Below, in pieces: positions 51,666 through 58,671 of a stretch of DNA of 64,000 nucleotides. The DNA is from Meridianimarinicoccus marinus. GTDB lineage: Bacteria; Pseudomonadota; Alphaproteobacteria; Rhodobacterales; Rhodobacteraceae. The notes under the pieces are model-generated. The model made no database searches and was not told where the DNA came from. It was given only the letters and a program-made list of their open reading frames with translations. A program made the position numbers and the translations under genes. How positions within the stretch are numbered: position 1 is the first letter of the stretch; each line of letters starts with the position of its first letter. Location: contig NZ_JBFBVU010000014.1 of assembly GCF_040689105.1 (NCBI RefSeq), forward strand, positions 1-64,000, written 5' to 3'.

Positions 51666-52616
51666 TTACTTGGCACCCCAGATCGTTGCCTTGTTCGCCT
51701 CGGCCGTCTCGGTGGTGTAGAAATCGCCGGGGATCACGTTGATGCGCTCGACCGTCTTGCCGTCCAGAATGTCGGCCACCAGTTCCACTGCCTTGCGGCC
51801 GGTGGCCTCGGTTCCCATCACGACGAACCCGTCGGCCACGCCCTTGACCACCGCCTGGTAGCCATCGTTGGAGCCATTGACCCCGGTCACGACCACATGA
51901 CCCGGCTCGCCCACGGGCACGATCTTGCCCAAATCTGCCAACACGGTTTCAACGCCCGGAATATGGGTGTCGGTGGCAGCGAAGACAGCGTCGATGTCGG
52001 GATTGGCCTGGAAGGCGTTCTGGGTGCCCGCCAGTGCGCGGGCGCTGTCCCAATCGGTCGGCACTTCAAGAATCGTGACGTTCTGCAGGCTGGAAATACC
52101 TTCGCGGAACCCTTTGGAGCGGTCGATGCCGTTCTGGTCGTTCAGCGCGCCGATCAGCTCGACAATAGTGATTTCGCCGTCCACATCGGCCAGCGCCTTG
52201 GCGGTGTATTCGCCCGCAAGGCGGCCATCCCAGATCGAATCCGGGCCAACGAACGCCTGCACGACGCGGCTGTCGGGCAGGTCGCGGTCATAGGCCACAA
52301 CCGGGATATTGGCCTTCTTGGCGGCCATCAGGGCGCGTTCGATGGTGTTCTGATCCACGGCGCAGACAAGGATCGCATCGACCTCCTGCGTGATCAGCGA
52401 CTGGATCTGTGCGTTCTGCTGCTGGGCATCGCCATCGGCGACGACCTCGACAATCTCGAACCCGCGCGCGGCGGCCTCGGCCTTGATGCCGTCGTTCACT
52501 GCCACGCGGCTTTCGAACAGCTGATCGACCGACAGGCCGATCTTGATGTCGTCCGCCCATGCGGCGGTGGTTGCAAGCACTGTTGTCGTGGCCAGCGCGC
52601 CAAGTAGTTTCTTCAT
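51666..52616 (-). CDS. sugar ABC transporter periplasmic binding protein (RbsB-like)
   Basis: This 316-residue periplasmic protein has a Sec signal (TTAAWADDIKIGLS; cleavage after AWA) and the sugar-binding fold LFESRVAVNDGIKAEAAARG, NAQIQSLITQEVDAILVCAV, IPVVAYDRDLPDSRVVQAFV and ATDTHIPGVETVLADL. The VAYDRD segment is typical of sugar-binding proteins of the RbsB/XylF type. AGGGGAGG precedes the ATG. It is the first gene of a six-gene minus-strand operon with two permeases, an ATPase, an AldA-like dehydrogenase and a cupin. The promoter region upstream has several operator-like repeats. Confidence 0.93.
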   Translation of the reverse strand: MKKLLGALATTTVLATTAAWADDIKIGLSVDQLFESRVAVNDGIKAEAAARGFEIVEVVADGDAQQQNAQIQSLITQEVDAILVCAVDQNTIERALMAAKKANIPVVAYDRDLPDSRVVQAFVGPDSIWDGRLAGEYTAKALADVDGEITIVELIGALNDQNGIDRSKGFREGISSLQNVTILEVPTDWDSARALAGTQNAFQANPDIDAVFAATDTHIPGVETVLADLGKIVPVGEPGHVVVTGVNGSNDGYQAVVKGVADGFVVMGTEATGRKAVELVADILDGKTVERINVIPGDFYTTETAEANKATIWGAK

Positions 52617-52759
52617 GTCAAGATACCTCCCCTTGAAAGAACCGGCCCGGCGCCCGACCGCTTTATCACGGCGAATGCACAGGCCTGACGGTCCGGGTTG
52701 CTGCCTGAACCGCCGTACGATTTTATATAGGCAAATAGGTTCTGTATACGCAAGTAATA

Positions 52760-52774
52760 TTTGGACGGACCATA
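52760..52774. promoter_or_regulatory. TTTGG-N5-CCAWA operator copy 1
   Basis: TTTGGACGGACCATA shares 13 of 15 bases with the copy at 52848 and matches the TTTGG/CCA arms of the FadR-type sites at 26521 and 26658. It is 144 bp upstream of the ABC binding-protein gene. Confidence 0.6.
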
Positions 52775-52847
52775 AAGAGCTGCAGCGAGCCGGATAAACA
52801 GTCAAGATACGCAAGTCAACTGGAACTCGGCCAACCCCTAAAGCCTG

Positions 52848-52862
52848 TTTGGACGGACCAAA
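52848..52862. promoter_or_regulatory. TTTGG-N5-CCAAA operator copy 2
   Basis: TTTGG-ACGGA-CCAAA is a perfect five-base dyad, 88 bases (about eight helical turns) from copy 1. Two copies at such spacing suggest cooperative binding or looping by a GntR-family dimer. Confidence 0.6.
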
Positions 52863-52921
52863 ATAGCATACACGGATTCTCTGGAAACGCAATCGGGAGA
52901 TTATTCAGGGTCAGAACAGCA

Positions 52922-52950
52922 AAAGGCCCGGCAGGGGGTGCCGGGCCTTT
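52922..52950. terminator. terminator of the KGSADH gene
   Basis: AAAGGCCCGGCA and TGCCGGGCCTTT pair perfectly over 12 bases around GGGGG, with A- and T-rich ends that let it act in both directions. It lies 32 bases after the KGSADH stop codon on the minus strand. Confidence 0.9.
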
Positions 52951-52981
52951 GCAATGATTTTGGATCAGTTCGGGGCGCGGA

Positions 52982-54493
52982 TCAGCGCAGATCTTCGGGC
53001 AGAAGTGCCGCCGGCAGGTTCTGGTAGCAGACCGGACGCAGGAAGCGGCGGATCGACAGGGTGCCGACCGACGTGGCACCGAAGTTGGTGGAGGCGGGAT
53101 ATGGGCCGCCGTGCACCATGCTGTCCGAAACCTCGACCCCGGTGGGGAAGCCGTTGGCCAGCACCCGTCCGGCCTTGCGCTCCAGCACCGGAATGAAGGT
53201 GGCGGCGACATCCGTGTCGGCGGCGTCCACATGCAGGGTGCAGGTCAATTGGCCTTGCAGCGCCTCGGCGACGGCGCGCATCTGATCGGCGTCCTCGACG
53301 GTCACCACCAGCCCCAGCGGACCGAAGACCTCTTCCGCCAGAACCTCGTTGTCCAGCCAGGTCTTTGCGTCGGTGACGAACAGGTAGGGCGCGGCGGTGC
53401 GGGCCTCGCAACTGGTGGTCAGGACTTCGCGGACCCCGGCCGTGGCCGCGACCCGGCGCTGGCCGGCGCGATAGGCGTCGGCGATGCCATCGGTCAGCAT
53501 GGTCTGCGGCGCGGTGGCGTTCAGGGCCTCGGTCGCGGTGGCGATGAAGGCATCGGCCTGGGGTCCCGCGCGCAGCACGGCGATGCCGGGGTTTGTGCAA
53601 AATTGTCCGGCGCCCATGGTCAGCGATCCCGCCCAGCCCTTGGCGATCTCGTCGCCGCGGGCCGACAGGGCCGCGTCGAAGATGAACATCGGGTTGACCG
53701 ACCCCAACTCGCCGAAGAAGGGGATCGGCTCGGGGCGGCTGGCACAGAGGTCGAACAGCGCGCGGCCGCCGCCCAACGAGCCGGTGAAGCCCACGGCCTT
53801 GATGTTGGGATGCTGCACCAGCGCCGCGCCGACCTGGCGGTTGCCGCCCTGGATCAGGCTGAACACCCCCGGATGCATGTCGCATTTCTGGATCGCGGCA
53901 TGTATGGCCTCGGCCACGATCTCGCCGGTGCCGGGATGGGCGCTGTGCCCCTTGACGACCACCGGGCAGCCGGCGGCCAGCGCGGCGGCGGTGTCGCCGC
54001 CTGCGGTCGAGAACGCCAGCGGGAAATTCGAGGCGCCGAAGACCGCGACCGGGCCGATGGGGCGCTGCATCATAAACAGCTCGGGGCGGGGCAGGGGCGC
54101 GCGATCGGGCAGGGCCGCGTCATGGCGGCGATCCAGGTAGTCGCCCTTCAGGATGTGCTCGGCGAACAGCCGAAGCTGGCCGGTGGTGCGCCCGCGCTCG
54201 CCCTGAAGCCGCGCTTCGGGCAGGCCGGTTTCGGCGCTGCCGATGGCGGTGATGTCGTCGGCGCGCGCTTCAATCTCGTCGGCGATGGCGTTCAGGAACG
54301 CGGCGCGGCTTTCGCGGCTGGAATTGCCATAGCTGGCAAAGGCCGCTTCGGCGGCCTGCGCCGCGGCATCCACGTCCGACACCCGGCCAACCGAAAAGTC
54401 AAACGACGGTCCCGTGGCGGGCTCGGACGGGAAGCGATTGTCTCCGGCGACCCAGGTGCCTGCAATCAGGTGATTTCCGTGTGGGTGAAACAT
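52982..54493 (-). CDS. 2-oxoglutarate semialdehyde dehydrogenase (KGSADH) family, hydroxyproline locus
   Basis: This 503-residue aldehyde dehydrogenase is a close paralogue of the gene at 5388-6908. The general-base Glu is in FFGELGSVNPMF and the nucleophile Cys in MGAGQFCTNPGIA. The C-terminal GGPYPASTNFGATSVGTLSI and RRFLRPVCYQNLP stretches are identical in both copies. In hydroxyproline catabolism this enzyme family turns 2-oxoglutarate semialdehyde into 2-oxoglutarate, which fits the neighbours here. It lies 110 bp downstream of a GntR regulator on the same strand and ends in a strong terminator. Confidence 0.92.
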   Translation of the reverse strand: MFHPHGNHLIAGTWVAGDNRFPSEPATGPSFDFSVGRVSDVDAAAQAAEAAFASYGNSSRESRAAFLNAIADEIEARADDITAIGSAETGLPEARLQGERGRTTGQLRLFAEHILKGDYLDRRHDAALPDRAPLPRPELFMMQRPIGPVAVFGASNFPLAFSTAGGDTAAALAAGCPVVVKGHSAHPGTGEIVAEAIHAAIQKCDMHPGVFSLIQGGNRQVGAALVQHPNIKAVGFTGSLGGGRALFDLCASRPEPIPFFGELGSVNPMFIFDAALSARGDEIAKGWAGSLTMGAGQFCTNPGIAVLRAGPQADAFIATATEALNATAPQTMLTDGIADAYRAGQRRVAATAGVREVLTTSCEARTAAPYLFVTDAKTWLDNEVLAEEVFGPLGLVVTVEDADQMRAVAEALQGQLTCTLHVDAADTDVAATFIPVLERKAGRVLANGFPTGVEVSDSMVHGGPYPASTNFGATSVGTLSIRRFLRPVCYQNLPAALLPEDLR

Positions 54494-54603
54494 TGTCTGG
54501 CCTCTGTCTTGTGTAAGCAGTGGAGTGCGATGATCTGAAGGTTGGATACGTGGGGCCCGGCTGCTGGCGCAACCGGATTTCCCGCCGGGACGGGCGGGGG
54601 TCG

Positions 54604-55296
54604 TCAGGCAGTCGTGTTCTCGGGGGATGTCGCGCGGTTTTCCGCCACCAGCGCCAGCAAGGCATCCTTCGTGCGTGTGATGTGCCAGGTCAGCATCGCG
54701 CAGGCGCCGTCGATATCGCGTGCCTGCGCCAGGGCCAGCAGGTCGCGATGCTCCTTCTTGGCGGGTTCGCGCTGCTGCATGACGCTCAGGTGCATCCGGA
54801 CGTAGCGGTCGGAATGCAGGCTGACCCCTTGCAGAACCTCATTGGTCAGGCGCCGGTCGGCGGCGGCATACAGGGCCGAATGGTACAGATGGTTCAGCGA
54901 CCCCCATTTGCCCACGTCATCGGCATCATAGGAAGATTCCATCGCCACCAGAATCTCGTCGCAGCGGGCGAAATCCGTGGCGGTCATGGCCGGGATGGCG
55001 CGGCGGAACAGATCGACTTCCAACAGCATGCGCAGGTCGAAGATCTCGGCGATTTCGCGCAGGGAATGCTTGGTCACGGTGGCGCCGCGATTGTTGGTGA
55101 ATTGCACCAGCCCCTCGGCATCCAGCCGCTTCAGCGCCTCGCGGATCGGCATGCGCGACACGTCGTATTCCTCGGCCAGGTTTTCCTGCCGGATGGTTTC
55201 GCCTTCGGCCAGCTCGCCGCTGAGGATACGTTCGCGCAGATCGTCCGCGATGATGTCCGGAAGGGTGCTTTTCTTGACAGCACGCGTGCCTGCCAT
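54604..55296 (-). CDS. FCD-domain GntR transcriptional regulator
   Basis: This 230-residue regulator has an N-terminal GntR winged helix (LPDIIADDLRERILSGELAE, IRQENLAEEYDVSRMPIREA and LKRLDAEGLVQFTNNRGATV) and an FCD domain (EIFDLRMLLEVDLFRRAIPA, LYHSALYAAADRRLTNEVLQ and a late His in MLTWHITRTKDALL). The start at 55296 is preferred to an ATG at 55338. It is divergent from the reductase at 55454, and the gap holds two GTAT-N5-ATAC dyads. It probably senses hydroxyproline or a pathway product and controls both flanking units. Confidence 0.92.
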   Translation of the reverse strand: MAGTRAVKKSTLPDIIADDLRERILSGELAEGETIRQENLAEEYDVSRMPIREALKRLDAEGLVQFTNNRGATVTKHSLREIAEIFDLRMLLEVDLFRRAIPAMTATDFARCDEILVAMESSYDADDVGKWGSLNHLYHSALYAAADRRLTNEVLQGVSLHSDRYVRMHLSVMQQREPAKKEHRDLLALAQARDIDGACAMLTWHITRTKDALLALVAENRATSPENTTA

Positions 55297-55323
55297 TTGG
55301 GGCCTCTTGGAGAACTGTTTTCC

Positions 55324-55336
55324 GTATTTTGGATAC
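55324..55336. promoter_or_regulatory. GTAT-N5-ATAC operator copy 1
   Basis: GTATTTTGGATAC has GTAT and ATAC arms with a five-base spacer, 28 bases before the GntR start. The second copy at 55419 has the same spacing. Confidence 0.6.
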
Positions 55337-55418
55337 ACTAGGAATTTTCCCCAATTTTATCAAGCGGGAAACGACGCCGGAGTCTGGAGATTGGGATGGA
55401 ACCGACGACAAGTATGTT

Positions 55419-55431
55419 GTATCCCGGATAC
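55419..55431. promoter_or_regulatory. GTAT-N5-ATAC operator copy 2
   Basis: GTATCCCGGATAC is a nearly perfect dyad (extended arms TGTATC and GATACA), 23 bases before the reductase start. It and copy 1 are the likely binding sites of the divergent FCD GntR regulator. Confidence 0.7.
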
Positions 55432-55453
55432 AGAAATCACTGCGGAGACCCGG

Positions 55454-56470
55454 ATGGAGCCGAAAACCAAACTGACCCTGGACCAGGTGCGCGGTCTTGC
55501 GACCGACGTATTGACACACAGCGGCTATGACGCGGCCCATGCCGGGGCCATTGCCGGGATGCTTCATCGCTGCCAGCTGGACGATTGCCAGTCGCACGGT
55601 CTGTTCCGGCTGTTCATGTGCGCGGCCACCATGCGCGATGGCAAGATCGACGGCGCGGCGGCACCGCGGATCGCGCCGTCGGACACTGCCATCGTGCGCG
55701 CCGACGCGCGGGGCGGCATGTCTTTGCTGGCGGTGCAGGCCGGGATGCCGCTGCTGATCGAAAAGGCGCGGGTCCACGGCATGGCGGCGCTGACGGTGAA
55801 CAACTGCTTCCATTTCTCGGCGCTCTGGCCCGAGGTCGAGGATCTGGCGGGCGCCGGTCTGGCCGGCCTGTCGATGGTGCCCAGCCATGCCTGGGTGGCC
55901 CCGGCCGGCGGGCGGCGTGGGACATTGGGGACCAATCCGCTGGCCTTCAGCTGGCCGCGGCAGGGCAAGACGCCCTTCACCTTCGACTTTGCCACCAGCG
56001 GCTTCGCGCGCGGCGAGATCGAGCTGTACAAGCGGGCCGGAAAGCAACTGCCCGAAGGGGTGGCCATCGACCGCGACGGCAACCCGACCCGCGACCCGCA
56101 GGCGGCGCTGGACGGGGCGATGCTGACCTTCGGCGGGCACAAGGGATCGGCGCTGTCGATCATGATCGAGTTGATGGCCGGCCCGCTGATCGACGATCTG
56201 ACCAGCAAGGAGAGCCAGGCCGCCGCAGGCGCCGATGGCACCGCGCCCTATCACGGGCAGATCATCCTTGCTTTCGATCCCGACCAATTTTCGGGCGGGA
56301 AGGCCGACGCCAATGATGCCCGCGCCGAACGTCTGTTTGCCGATATCGTCGACCAGGGCGCGCGGCTGCCGTCGCAGCGCCGCTATGCCGCCCGCGCCCG
56401 CAATCTTGCGCGGGGCTATGTGGAAATTTCCGAAGGGCTGCACCGCGACCTACAGACCCTGCTGGAGTGA
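55454..56470 (+). CDS. Ldh/malate dehydrogenase-type reductase, delta1-pyrroline-2-carboxylate reductase-like
   Basis: This 338-residue NAD(P)H-dependent oxidoreductase of the Ldh_2/malate dehydrogenase family has the catalytic region ALTVNNCFHFSALWPEVEDL with His, AWVAPAGGRRGTLGTNPLAF, and the Asp/Lys pair near MLTFGGHKGSALSIMIELMA. Members of this branch reduce delta1-pyrroline-2-carboxylate (or delta1-piperideine-2-carboxylate) to proline or pipecolate. That fits the two 3-hydroxyproline dehydratase-like genes nearby, whose product is delta1-pyrroline-2-carboxylate. Longer in-frame starts exist upstream, but 55454 gives the family N terminus (MEPKTKLTLDQVRGLATDVL). It is divergent from the GntR gene. 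Confidence 0.88.
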   Translation: MEPKTKLTLDQVRGLATDVLTHSGYDAAHAGAIAGMLHRCQLDDCQSHGLFRLFMCAATMRDGKIDGAAAPRIAPSDTAIVRADARGGMSLLAVQAGMPLLIEKARVHGMAALTVNNCFHFSALWPEVEDLAGAGLAGLSMVPSHAWVAPAGGRRGTLGTNPLAFSWPRQGKTPFTFDFATSGFARGEIELYKRAGKQLPEGVAIDRDGNPTRDPQAALDGAMLTFGGHKGSALSIMIELMAGPLIDDLTSKESQAAAGADGTAPYHGQIILAFDPDQFSGGKADANDARAERLFADIVDQGARLPSQRRYAARARNLARGYVEISEGLHRDLQTLLE

Positions 56471-56473
56471 GCG

Positions 56474-56512
56474 CCCGCACCCCGGCCCGCGTCTGGCGGG
56501 CCGGGGTGCGGG
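56474..56512. terminator. convergent terminator between reductase and proline racemase-family genes
   Basis: A perfect 17-base stem surrounds GTCTG; the inner arms are GCACCCCGGCCCGC and GCGGGCCGGGGTGC. It lies in the 47-bp gap between convergent genes. It lacks a clear T-run but is the strongest hairpin of the window. Confidence 0.8.
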
Positions 56513-56517
56513 GCGGG

Positions 56518-57543
56518 TCACACGCCCCAGGTGTCGCTCAACCGATAGCCGCCGGGCCAGGGGTCGTCGGGATCCAGCATGTGCTGGTGGATGCCGGTGA
56601 TCCAGCCGCGGCCGCTGATCTCGGGCACGATGGCCGGACGCCCGCCCACGTTGGTCTGCGCCGCCACCCGCCCGGTGAAGCGCGAGCCGATGATCGAGAT
56701 CGCCTCGAACTCCTGATCCGCCGTCATCTCGCCCTTGGCCAGCATCAGTGCCATGCGCGCCGAAACCGCGGTACCGGTGGGCGATCGGTCGACCTTGCCG
56801 GGCTGGATCGTCACGGCCGAACCGCCCCGCAGGCCGGTGGCGGTCTGTTCCAGCGGCCCGCAGAAGGCGCAGAACGAGATATGCGCCCAATCGGGGTTTT
56901 CAGGATGCGAGAAGCCCAGTTGCTCGTTCGCCGCCGCCAGGATGCGGGTGCCCGTTTGCGCGATCTCGCGGGCGTTGGCTTCGGTGATCTCCAGCCCCAG
57001 ATCGACGGCCTGCACCACTACGAAGCTGTCGCCGCCATAGGCGGTGTCTACGGTTAGCCGTCCCAGCCCCGGCACCTCCAGCGCCGCGCCGATCTGCCCG
57101 GCGAAACTGGGCACGTTCTGCACGAAGATCCGCTCGGCCTTGCCATTGCGACATTCGGCGCGCACCCGCACCAGCCCGCCCGGCGCTTCCAGTGTCAGCC
57201 GGGTTTCGGGTTCGGTCATCGGCAGGATGCCGCCGTCCAGCAGCACCGTCGACACGCAGATCGAGTTCGAGCCGGACATCGGCGGGGTGTATTCCGGCTC
57301 CATGATGATGAAGCCCATGTCGGCCTCGGGGTTCTTCGGCGGGACCAGCAGGTTGACATGGCGGAACACACCGCCACGCGGTTCGTTCAGCACGAAGTTG
57401 CGCAGGGTTTCGTCGCGGGCGATGAAATCGCGCTGTGCCCAAAGCGTGTCACCGGGTGGCGGCGCGACGCCGCCGACGATCACGTCGCCGACCTCGCCCT
57501 CGGCATGGGCCGAAATCACGTGGATGGTCTTGCTGCTGCGCAT
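56518..57543 (-). CDS. proline racemase family protein, trans-3-hydroxyproline dehydratase-like, Ser/Thr active-site pair
   Basis: This 341-residue protein of the proline racemase superfamily dehydrates, epimerises or racemises proline derivatives. The two catalytic positions are Ser90 in TPPMSGSNSI (where racemases have Cys in M-C-G-H-G) and Thr256 in VDRSPTGTAV (where racemases have Cys in D-R-S-P-C-G-T-G). A Thr at the second position is characteristic of trans-3-hydroxy-L-proline dehydratase, which gives delta1-pyrroline-2-carboxylate. Ser at the first site, where that enzyme normally has Cys, is unusual. The start at 57543 is the family N terminus (MRSSKTIHVISAHAEGEVGD). It follows the enolase gene by 11 bp, and the operon continues from the 4-hydroxyproline epimerase upstream. 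Confidence 0.85.
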   Translation of the reverse strand: MRSSKTIHVISAHAEGEVGDVIVGGVAPPPGDTLWAQRDFIARDETLRNFVLNEPRGGVFRHVNLLVPPKNPEADMGFIIMEPEYTPPMSGSNSICVSTVLLDGGILPMTEPETRLTLEAPGGLVRVRAECRNGKAERIFVQNVPSFAGQIGAALEVPGLGRLTVDTAYGGDSFVVVQAVDLGLEITEANAREIAQTGTRILAAANEQLGFSHPENPDWAHISFCAFCGPLEQTATGLRGGSAVTIQPGKVDRSPTGTAVSARMALMLAKGEMTADQEFEAISIIGSRFTGRVAAQTNVGGRPAIVPEISGRGWITGIHQHMLDPDDPWPGGYRLSDTWGV

Positions 57544-57554
57544 GGGGCCGGACC

Positions 57555-58658
57555 TCAGGAATAGCTGGCGACAGGATCGCCAAGCGCGTCGAAGAGCGGG
57601 GTGATGCCCAGACCCGGACGGTCGGCGGCGGTCATCCGGCCATTGACCCGCTCGGGCGCGCCCGAGGCTATGTCCACGGTCCCGTAGCTGTTGAAATCGG
57701 TGGCCGAGAAGGTGAACTCCGCCGGGGTGGCGCGCGCCAGATGGGCGATGGTGGCGGTGGTGATGTCGCCGCCCCAGGTGTCCTCGATGGTCATCGGGAT
57801 GCCATGGGCGACGCAAAGATCGCGCATCAGCCGGGCGCGGCTCAACCCGCCGACCTTGCTGATCTTCAGGTTGATGACATCCATCGCATCCTCGGCAATG
57901 CCGCGCACCAGCGTGTTGGGCGTGTCGATGACCTCGTCCATCACGAAGGGCAGGGCGGTGCGGCGGCGGATCGAGACGCATTCCTCGTAGGTCAGGCAGG
58001 GTTGTTCGACATAGACATCCAGCCCGGCGATGGCCCCGACAACGCGGGCCGCCTCGTGCCGGGTCCAGCCGGTGTTGGCATCGGCGACCAGCAGATCGCT
58101 GGGTTTCAGCACGGCGCGGGTGGCGTGGATACGCTCGATATCGTCATTGGCGTCGCCGCCGACCTTGAGCTGAAACTTGGTATAGCCCTCGGCGGCATAG
58201 CCTTCGATCTTGCGCGCCATGGTGTCGGGGTCTTCCTGGCTGATGGCGCGGTACAGCACCACATCTTCCTGCGCCGCGCCGCCCAGCAGTACGTACAGCG
58301 GCAGGCCGGTGGCCTTGCCCAGCAGATCCCAGCAGGCAATATCCACCGGCGCCTTGGCATAGGGATGGCCACGCAGGGCAGCATCCATGGTGCGGTTGAT
58401 CTGCCCGATGTTCAGCGGGTCCTGCCCGATCAGATGCGGGGCCAGTTCCGCCAGCCCGGCGCGGACGCCGAGCGCGAAGGACGGCAGATAGGCCGAGCCC
58501 AGCGGACAGCATTCGGCATAACCCGAGAGGCCCTCGTCGATCTGGATCTCCAGCACGGTGCTGTCGAAGACCTCGACGAAATTGCCGTTCGACCAGTTGT
58601 AGCGGCCTTCCTTCAGGGGCAGGTCCACCTGGTAGACGTTAAGCTTGGTGATCTTCAC
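57555..58658 (-). CDS. enolase-superfamily (MLE/MR-type) enzyme, cis-3-hydroxyproline dehydratase-like
   Basis: This 367-residue protein has a capping domain and a TIM barrel with acid/base lysines Lys165 (FQLKVGGD) and Lys265 (NLKISKVGG). The metal ligands are Asp193 (VADANTGW), Glu218 (YVEQPC) and Asp241 (VMDEVID), the muconate-lactonizing-enzyme-subgroup arrangement. Its sequence style and C-terminal RPGLGITP resemble proline-derivative enolases, which include cis-3-hydroxy-L-proline dehydratase and 4-hydroxyproline-betaine 2-epimerase. The adjacent trans-3-hydroxyproline dehydratase-like gene and pyrroline-carboxylate reductase favour the dehydratase; the betaine epimerase remains an alternative. 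Confidence 0.8.
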   Translation of the reverse strand: MKITKLNVYQVDLPLKEGRYNWSNGNFVEVFDSTVLEIQIDEGLSGYAECCPLGSAYLPSFALGVRAGLAELAPHLIGQDPLNIGQINRTMDAALRGHPYAKAPVDIACWDLLGKATGLPLYVLLGGAAQEDVVLYRAISQEDPDTMARKIEGYAAEGYTKFQLKVGGDANDDIERIHATRAVLKPSDLLVADANTGWTRHEAARVVGAIAGLDVYVEQPCLTYEECVSIRRRTALPFVMDEVIDTPNTLVRGIAEDAMDVINLKISKVGGLSRARLMRDLCVAHGIPMTIEDTWGGDITTATIAHLARATPAEFTFSATDFNSYGTVDIASGAPERVNGRMTAADRPGLGITPLFDALGDPVASYS

Positions 58659-58671
58659 GGGAGCGTTCCTT

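Larger units (their letters stand above)
52617..52981. other. 365-bp promoter region of the second sugar ABC operon
   Basis: There is no gene here. It contains TTTTATATAGGCAAA (52721-52735), two copies of ATACGCAAGT (52746-52755 and 52807-52816), two operator-like repeats TTTGGACGGACCAWA (52760-52774 and 52848-52862), and a terminator at 52922-52950 belonging to the KGSADH gene that also reads in this direction. Confidence 0.7.

Noticed and set aside
52746..52862. repeated short motifs that might suggest a CRISPR or repeat array
   Set aside because: Only two copies of each, of different kinds, inside a promoter gap; they look like operators.
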